In this document: positions 56,546 through 64,000 of the stretch, piece by piece
Position numbering within the stretch: position 1 is the stretch's first letter
How the letters are laid out: each line of letters opens with the position of its first letter
Origin: Owenia fusiformis
Taxonomy: Eukaryota; Annelida; Polychaeta; Sabellida; Oweniidae
DNA: 64,000 nucleotides
Direction of reading: 5' to 3'
NCBI GenBank assembly: GCA_903813345.2
Contig: CAIIXF020000001.1
Location: forward strand, 33,040,866 to 33,104,865
The notes under the pieces: generated by a model
What the model saw: only the letters and a program-made list of their open reading frames with translations
Database searches by the model: none
What the model was told of the DNA's origin: nothing
Made by a program: the position numbers and the translations under genes

Positions 56546-56778
56546 AGAATTAAAAAAGGCTAATCATGACGAAATTGTACCCTAAAGTTCCCAATTGTGC
56601 CAACTCTCTTACTGTTACCGTGTTGGAAAACATGGAAAAGTAGTCTCTCTAATTGGTTCCACATCCCATGTCAATCAATACTGTAAGTTTAGAGAAAATC
56701 ACTCTCAAACTAAGAGTTTTGTGCCCTTTTCATTCAAATTTTCACAGGTGGTGTTAAATACATTCTCGAATAAGAATC

Positions 56779-58092
56779 CGCCCGGTGATCAGAAGAAATG
56801 AACGGAGGGGGAGTAGCTGATTTTCGGTTTTTAAGATTTATTTTTTCAAGAGAAAGTTTACAATTGAATGGCTTAATGAATAGGCGCAGTGAACGGGGAA
56901 ATATGTTAGGTCTTCTTGGATTTTTTTTTTGAACTGTGGAGTTCTAAGATAAAAGATCTATTTAAAAAAGTGCAGCGTCGCCAACGTGCAAATACCAATG
57001 TTTTTGCTAGAAATCAAGCAACAGGGGTCTATACGGCCTGTAATAAATACTCTTGTAAGTGAAGTAATTATCACGAAACTATTGTCATCGTTGGTTTTGT
57101 AAAACACGTTACCACATACGTTATATAAAAAGTAATCGAAAATTATTAAAAATTATTAAAATTGAACGGAGGGGGAGTAATGTGTCTATAAGACATATGA
57201 AAAGAGATGTAACTTGACTTTATTTCCAATAACTCCATATGTCCCCATTTTTCACTTTTCAGAGTTGTAACATCAAGCTGTTACTGAGTTCATTTTTCAA
57301 GTACTCGAATTTCTTGGAAATTTCTTCCACCTTAAAGACATATTACTCCTCCCTCCGTTCACTCCCCCCTCCGTTCATTTTGAATTATTTTCGATTACTT
57401 TTTATCTATCATTTGGAAAATTATTCTAAAAAATGGCAATTTTGTGATAAAAACGTCGCTTATATATATTTATTACAGGTCCTGCAGACCATTGTTGCTT
57501 GATTTATAGCAAAAACATTGGCATTTGCATGTTGGCTACGCTGCGCCTTTTTTAATAGATCTTTAATCTTAGAACTCCATCAGTTCAAAAAAATCCAAGA
57601 AGACCTACGGCCATAAGAAATAGATTCTTTGTTTTGCGTCCTGGCAAAATCCAAATTATGCAAGGGTACAAGGAAAACAAACACAAACTCAAGAAAAAAC
57701 ACAAACTTGTTTGCTGAGAAATGAATACATTTCAAGGGCATACAAAGGGATGACATACCAATTTGTAGTGATATTTTATACAATATATTTAACAATATAG
57801 CTATTATTCAAGGGTAAAAAATAAGAAAATAAACTATGTATGCCAAAGTAATCAATAACACTGTCAATTTTGACACACATCAAATTATCCCCCATTTTAT
57901 CTGATTCTGATTGAACGAAATGCAATGGTACTTTCAGACCCTTGTGACTATTTGGATGTGTTTGTTTTTTCTGATTTACTCAAAATCGTGCAAGCAAGGG
58001 AATGCAAAACAAAGAATCTACTTCTTATGGCCTAACATATAAAAATAAATCAGCTACTCCCCCCACCGTTCATATCTTCAGATCACCGGGCA
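56779..58092. mobile_element. Foldback element related to 28555-29157, with nested insertions
   Basis: Ends CGCCCGGTGATCAGAAG and, inverted, GCCCGGTGATCTGAAG, followed inward on both sides by TGAACGGNGGGGGGAGTAGCTGATTT. Inner arms share ATGTTAGGTCTTCTTGGATT and GATCTATTTAAAAAAG with 28555-29157. A segment at about 57165-57380, bounded by AACGGAGGGGGAGTAAT and its inverse, looks like another smaller insertion. The arm is also split at 57609-58032. Confidence 0.65.
57609..58032. mobile_element. PIF/Harbinger-like MITE
   Basis: GGCCATAAGAAATAGATTCT on the left pairs with AGAATCTACTTCTTATGGCC on the right, continuing through TTGTTTTGC. The flanking triplets are TAC (left) and TAA (right), consistent with a TWA-type 3-bp duplication with one change. 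It interrupts the word GACCTAACATAT of the host foldback. 424 bases, non-coding. Confidence 0.62.
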
Positions 58093-58280
58093 TGAGACTG
58101 TCAAATGCCATTGACTCTTCTTAACTTTGATGAAAAATAGGGTCACTATGGCTACTCGTGTTTCGGGTGTGTGGGATAAATCATTAAAATATTTGAGTAT
58201 AAAGTGTTCATACAGTGCATGTTTTAATACAAGCATCACAATGCTAATATAGCAAAAGGTGTTTATTTGGTCTTCAAACT

Positions 58281-61200
58281 TAGTGGGGCCAGTTACCTGT
58301 TCGATTGCACTTGCTATATATAAAGCACCATTTTTTGACCAAAGTATCATTAATACATATAGTTTTGATATCTAACGAAGTGGTAATGAAAAGTGCCCCC
58401 ATTTGATAATAGCAGCCCTTGAAAATTTTGCATTTTTACATTGAGCCCCATGTTAATTTATCAATCTTCTAAAGACCCCCTGCAGAACAATTCTAGAGTA
58501 ATAAAGCCCATATTCCCAGTATGTTACAATTACATAATTATCTTCAAATTAAGAAGGGTTAATTTTTTTCTTTTGCCTAGTTCCAGAGATATTGGCCTTT
58601 GAATTTTGGAAAATTCCCATTGACTACCATTATAAACCGCTATCAATATGGCTTTAATAAAATGTCATTTTCTAAAAAAGTTTACTATGGAATTTTCTAA
58701 TATTGCAGATTTCTATAGTTAATATATTGAATTAAGAAAATTCAAACAGACACATTTCTAAAAATTTCTTATTTTTGAAATATTAAGCTGTTAAGTTGCA
58801 CAAGAAACTATAAAAAACCTATATTGAGCCCAATGTTAATTTAGCGATCTTCAAAGGCCCCCCTGCAGAACAGTTCTAGAGCAATAAAGCCCATATTCTT
58901 AGTATGTTACGATTATATGATTATCTTCAAAATAATAGGGGTTAAATTTTTTATTTTCCCTAGTTCCAAAGATATTGACGTTTGAATTTTGGAAAATCTC
59001 CATTGGCTGCCATTATAAACCACTATCAACATGGCTTTACAAAAGTGTCCTTTTCTCAAAAAGTCCACTATGGAATTTTCTAATATTGCAGATTTCTATT
59101 GCTAATATAACGAATTTGAACAAATCAAACAGACACATTTCTAAAAATTTCTTATTTTTGAAATATTTAGCCATTAAGTTGCACACAAAACTATAGAAAA
59201 CCTGTATTGAGCCCCATGTTAATCTTAATCAATCTTCATAAGACCACCTGCAGAACGGTTCTAGAGAAATAAAGCCCATACTTCCAGTATGTTACAATTA
59301 TATGATTATCTTCAAAATAAGAGGGGTTAAATTTTTTCTTTCGTCTCGTTCAAAAGATATTGCCGTTTGAATTTTAGAAAATACCCATTGGCTGCCATTT
59401 TAAACCACTATCAATATTGCTTTATTAAAGTGTCCTTTTCTCAAAAAGTCCACCATGGAATTTTCTAATATTGCAGATTTCTATAGTTAATATATTGAAT
59501 TAAAAAAAATCAAACAGACTCATTTCTAAAAATTCCTTATTTTTGAAATATTTAGCTATTAAGTTACCCATGAAACTATAGAAAACCTGTATTGAGCCCC
59601 ATGTTAATTCATCAATCTTCAAAAGACCGCCTGCAGAACAGTTCTAGAGTAATAAAGCCCATATTGCTATTATGTTCCAATAGCATGATTATCTTTAAAA
59701 TAACTTTTTTATACGATTAAGATTATATACATTTTTAATACAATGAATTACTAAAACTTAATTATAAGTCTCGATAAGTCCCTGATAACTAAACTGTTAT
59801 CATCACATCGTAAATGCTCTCAAAATGATTCAGTAAATCACATACTTTGAAAATGAATATACGGTACAATGTTTAAGACTTGTAATATCAGAAAGTTACG
59901 CTTCAAGTAAAATAGATATATTGACGTTGTTTTATTCATACTTAATTGTTTCAAAATACAAAATGAATCCCTGTCAACATGTACAGTGATTATTTCATTA
60001 CAAATAGCAAAAACCAGAAAAAAGATATAAGAAACAGATTTGATCTTGCATCTTATAACTTTATTTCTTTATGGAATGATCTCCTTCAAAGAAATCCATA
60101 GCCAAAATAAATTAAAGTCGGATTATAAAAATAAATAATCCAAAATTGCGGAAATAGCAGACATTTTGAATTGAACGGCCATATTGGAAATATCCCTCTC
60201 TAGCAGAGGTATTACGGTCTTACGGTCTATTAGGGCTATAATGGCATAAGCCTAAAACATTCTGACAGTATTTCAGTAAGTTATTGCTTAATTCAATATT
60301 ATTTACTATAGAAATCTGCAATATTAGAAAATTCCAAACTTGACTTTTTGAGACAAGGACACTTTAGTAAAGCCATATTGATAGCGGTTTATAATGGCAG
60401 CCAATGGAGATTTTCTAAAATTCAAACGGCAATATCTTTTGAACGAGGCAAAAGAAAAAATATAACCCCTCTTATTTTGAAGATACTAATCATATAATTG
60501 TAACATACTAGGGATATGGGCTTTATTACTCTAGAACTGTTCTGCAGGTGGTCTTTTGAAGATTGATGAATTAACATGGGGCTCAATACAGGTTTTCAAT
60601 AGTTTCATGCGCAACTTAATAGGCTAAATATTTCAAAAACATGACATTTTTAGAAATGTGTCTGTTTGATATCTTTTTAATGATACACTATTAACTATAG
60701 AAAGCTGCAAAATTAGAAAATTCCATAGTGGACTTTTTGAGAAAAGGACACTTTAGTAAAGCCATATTGATAGCGGTTTATAATGGCAGCCAATGGGGAT
60801 TTTCCAAAATTCAAACGTCAATATCTTTTGAACTAGGCAAAAGAAAAAAATATACCCTTCATATTTTGAAAATAATCATATAATTGTAACATACTAGGAA
60901 TATGGGCTTTACTCTAGAACTGTTCTGCAGGAGGTCTTTTGAAGATTGATGAATTAACATGTTGCTCAATACAGGTTTTCAATAGTTTCATGCGCAACTT
61001 AACGGCTAAATATTTCAAAAATAAGAAATTTTTAGAAATGTGTCTGTTTGATTTTTTTCAATTCAATGTATTAACTATAGAAATCTGCAATATTAGAAAA
61101 TTCCATAGTGGACTTTTTGAGAAAAGGACACTTTAGTAAAGCCATATTGATAGCAGTTTATAATGGCAGCCAATGGAGATTTTCCAAAATTCAAACGGCA

Positions 61201-61522
61201 ATATCTTTTGAACTAGGCAAAAGAAAAAAATTAACCCTTCTTATTTTGAAGATAATCATATAATCGTAACATACTGGGAATATGCGCTTTATTACTCTAG
61301 AACTGTTCTGCAGGGGGTCTTTAGAAGATTGATAAATTAACATGGGGCTCAATATAAATGTGCAAAATCTTCGAGGGCTGCTATTATTAACTGGGGCCAC
61401 ATTTCAATACCACTTCGTTAGATATTAAATATATATGTATCAATGATACTTCTGTCAAAAAATTGTGCTTTATATATAGCAAGTGCAATTCTAGGGTTTT
61501 ATTGTCCTAACTGATCCCACTA
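58281..61522. repeat. Giant inverted repeat of about 384-bp satellite units
   Basis: Units with ATTGAGCCCCATGTTAATT, CTGCAGAACAGTTCTAGAGTAATAAAGCCC and CAAACAGACACATTTCTAAAA run in one sense from 58430 (58438, 58824, 59207, 59590; about 384 apart) to 59720. They recur in the opposite sense from about 60290 to 61350. Outer arms (GATTGCACTTGCTATATATAAAGCAC, ATATCTAACGAAGTGGTA) are mirrored at 58300-58400 and 61390-61490. The central spacer holds AT-rich DNA and, at about 60150-60215, a fragment resembling Helitron-like families A/B (GCCATATTGGAAATATCCCT). Confidence 0.8.
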
Positions 61523-61524
61523 AC

Positions 61525-62161
61525 TGTCATATGTTGGATTTCGGCTATTCATTGGGGATTTGAACAGATGCATATGATAGGCCAATGCATTAACTCCAGA
61601 TCAAGCACTCATAGAGGTAATTAAATAATTTGTGGACTTTGAGACAGGGAAGGTTTTTCCGAAATGTTGTCCTGATTTTCAGCCCTTTCCACATATGTTT
61701 TTTCAATGTTTGATGCACCAATATGTTGCACTTTGAGACACAGTTTTGAGACACAGTTAACCTCTAAAATATGATTCATTTGGGATAAAGTGGAAAACAA
61801 TATTACCCTTGTTATTTTCCCATAGGGAAAACTCGTGTGATCCATTGTTTTCAGCTTAATTTTGGTCATCCAAAATTGATATCTGCATAAATCATATTTT
61901 CATTTAAAGATGTTTACCATGTCTCAAAACACAACATAGTGATCGATGCAACAAAAATTGAAAAAACAGGTGTGGAAAGGGCTGGAAATCAGGACAACAT
62001 TACAGAAAAAACATGTTGATGGGGTGTTTGCACCTTCCCTGTCTTAAAGTCCAAATTATTTTATAATCTCTATGACTGCTTGTCCTGGAGTTAATACATT
62101 GGCCTATTCAACATGCACCTGTTCAAATCCTCAGAAAATAGCCAAAATCCAATATATGACT
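61525..62161. mobile_element. Foldback element abutting the satellite palindrome
   Basis: CATATGTTGGATTTCGGCTA, GATTTGAACAG, ATAGGCCAATGCATTAACTC and CCTGATTTTCAGCCCTTTCC on the left are mirrored on the right up to CCAATATATGACTG. Arms are about 220 bases. Target duplication unresolved, non-coding. Confidence 0.68.
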
Positions 62162-62164
62162 GAA

Positions 62165-63002
62165 ATCTGTTGCGATACCGTCCGTGGTCCTTTAAAAGAA
62201 AGTTATTTCTAGTTCAAAGAGTAGTTTTATTCTCATCAATACATCTTTGCCTTGAAATCATTCGTGAAACATGTGGTTTGACCTTTATGGAAATTTGCTT
62301 CATTTTGACACACCTTTGTTTAACTTATACTGTCTTTAAGGCTGCCTTATCTGAAACCCCGAAGTGTCTCTGTTTCAAATGTTTAAAAGATCAAGTCTCA
62401 TCTTGCCTTTATTTCAAACTCTAGTCCAGACTCAAGTCCAATCAAAAATGAATCATCTACATAAAAGTTTGTGAAGTGCTTTATTTCTGAAACTGTTTTC
62501 AATAGTTAATATTTTCCAGGTAACTAAGCTTTACAAAATTATTGTGCATTGTGAATCTTCACTATCTATCTGATACATATTTTCCCCAGCAAACTTTATT
62601 TTCATAAAACACATGATGAATCTTTTATTCTACATTCTCAATTTTTTGCATCAATTATGTTTCAAGGAATTGTTTCCCTGGCTCACTATGATGAATTCTA
62701 TTGACATTAAAATAAGTCATGGGAAAGTAAGTCATAAGAAAGAGGGACACCCATTCCAATGATGCAGGTTTTGTGCTTATTTTAAATATCTTAATGGTAC
62801 TTTTACAGGTAATGTCTGTATCAAATTACAGAAATGTTAAGTTAGTTTTTTTTGTCAAAGTAGGTTGTGAAATCACTAAAGAGAAGTCATGATTGAATCT
62901 TATACCATAAATGTGTTTAAATCAACTTGCTGAAAATAAAATGTGGTCACAGCTTTTCTGAACATGCGGATGTACCCGAATGGTGTCTTATTCATAATGT
63001 AA
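62165..63002. other. Unassigned sequence
   Basis: AT-rich. No exon, RNA or repeat boundary is recognised. Confidence 0.4.
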
Positions 63003-63004
63003 TA

Positions 63005-63966
63005 CAGGGTGACAAAAAAAAACTGGAACCCACTTAAGTCTTAATAACTTCGTCAATAATGCATATTGAGCTTAGTTATTTGGTACATGTATAGACAAGA
63101 TGTCAAAGTTTTAGCATTATGGCTCAATTAGTCTCCAAATGAGGCACAATTAGATAATGTGCTCCAAATGTGCACCACAATGTTGGATGCAGAGCTGGAT
63201 TCTTCTTGCAAAATTGTCAATGACCTGACTGCATTCATCTCTGTCTAATATCTCTCTAATTAGTCTTCCAAGTTGAATTTGAGGTCATCAATAGTCAGTG
63301 GACTATCTGTATACACATTATCCTTGAGATACCTCCACAGATAAAAATCTGGGGGTTCAAATCAGGGGAGTGGGGGGGCAGATGTGGCGGGTATGGTGAC
63401 TGATTAATTGATCACCAAAGTGAGCCTGAAGCCATCGAATGGACTCATTTGAGGTGTGGGGTGTGGCACCATCTTGTTGGAACCATTGCTGGTCCCTTCT
63501 CAAGTCACGTCGTCTACCCACCGCTCTCCAAAACTTTTGAACGTTAGGGATGTAACATTCTGAGTTGACTGTTGAGTTGTCTTGAGTTCTGACAGACCGC
63601 ATTCTCCCCGAATAGGTTGGTTTACCATCACTTTTCTTCTTTGTTGGTTTTACAGTTCCTTCTGAATCAAACTTCTGTACAAGCCTAAAGATCTGTGACT
63701 TGCAAGGGGCTCTTCTTGCCCTGTGATCTCTCATATAGGCAGTTTGTGTCTCTTTATGGGATTTTGTCTTGATATACTTTCTCACAATATAAGTCTTTTC
63801 TTCTGTCGTCCATGGCATGATTAATATCTAAGCTACAGTACTCATTATTATGTCATTTTGTCATGCATTCAGTCTAGTTTCTACCCTGAAGAAATGAAGA
63901 ATGTAGGTATAATACTTTCCGAGAAATTTTATGATTTATGGGTTCCAGTTTTCATTTGTCACCCTG
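63005..63966 (-). mobile_element. Tc1/mariner-family transposon, internally deleted
   Basis: CAGGGTGACAAAAAAAAACT then GGAACCCA on the left is inverted on the right as TGGGTTCCAGTTTTCATTTG then TCACCCTG. TA flanks both ends (63003-63004, 63967-63968). The 962-base element is shorter than an autonomous mariner-type element (about 1.3 kb or more) and encodes a damaged transposase on the minus strand. Confidence 0.85.
63357..63818 (-). pseudogene. Mariner-type transposase, internal deletion and 3' frameshift
   Basis: The frame starts MPWTTEEKTYIVRKYIKTKS, a helix-turn-helix N-terminus found in mariner-like transposases of invertebrates (DUF4817-type). After a basic linker (about residues 45-85) it jumps to NSECYIPNVQKFW and FQQDGATPHTSNESIRWL, the segment holding the second catalytic Asp of the DDE/D domain. 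The region with the first catalytic Asp is absent, so roughly 100 residues are deleted. The frame then ends at 63357; sequence beyond (63180-63350) still encodes FYLWRYLK-like and YTDSPLTIDDL-like pieces in another frame. The enzyme cannot be active. The element might still be mobilised by a related transposase. Confidence 0.85.
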
Positions 63967-64000
63967 TAAATGAAATCATTGTGGTATGTATGTGGAGTCT

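Overview
This is an animal (metazoan) genomic window. It holds interrupted genes with canonical GT/AG introns, abundant non-LTR retrotransposons, and dense non-autonomous DNA transposons. The genes do not fix the species. The style of repeats, with hairpin-plus-(TCCG)n ends feeding into short iterated GCCATTTT-containing units, recalls bivalve and other marine-invertebrate genomes. I would guess a mollusc, but that is an inference.

Only two host genes are supported. On the + strand, three exons (8781-8924, 11788-11902, 12544-12719) encode most of a cysteine-type glutathione peroxidase of the GPX7/GPX8 (ER) group; its first exon was not found. On the - strand, three exons (44733-44670, 43186-42869, 36245-35047) join in phase into a 526-residue type II membrane protein of the histidine acid phosphatase superfamily. 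It is best matched to 2-phosphoxylose phosphatase 1 (PXYLP1), an enzyme of glycosaminoglycan linker maturation. A short ORF at 23304-23618 (-) is unassigned.

The rest is a layered repeat landscape. (i) Two nearly identical CR1/L2-like LINEs lie tail to tail (14265-16345 + and 18706-22075 -); the longer has one in-frame stop. (ii) Helitron-like non-autonomous elements (families A and B) start TCCCAWCGAACGAAG, end with a hairpin plus CTAG or CTGG, and sit between A and T. Intact copies are at 17340-18428, 23720-24502 and 40298-41594, with fragments elsewhere. (iii) Families C and D have a similar layout. (iv) Terminal-inverted-repeat or foldback elements have readable target duplications: TA (406-1375, 13752-13944, 29939-30501, 63005-63966), TTAA (14058-14141, 44955-45649, 53385-56384), 9-10 bp Mutator-like (27114-28435, 51882-52806), and 7 bp (33521-33711). 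(v) A group of elements with CTGTCAAC-like ends is filled with iterated GCGGGA, ACGGGAG or CACGCAAA words (26556-29449, 29455-30998, about 37372-41745, 51269-51767). (vi) There are large satellite blocks: 22.4-23.0, 25-26.3, 37.4-40.3, 45.6-50.1 and 58.3-61.5 kb.

Many insertions are nested, so their order can be read. For example, a Mutator-like foldback lies inside a CTGTCAAC element whose second copy keeps the empty site, and a Helitron-like element lies inside the higher-order array in the PXYLP1 intron. No autonomous transposase or helicase is intact. No single new gene system is visible. The most notable content is the set of non-autonomous element families and their shared architecture.
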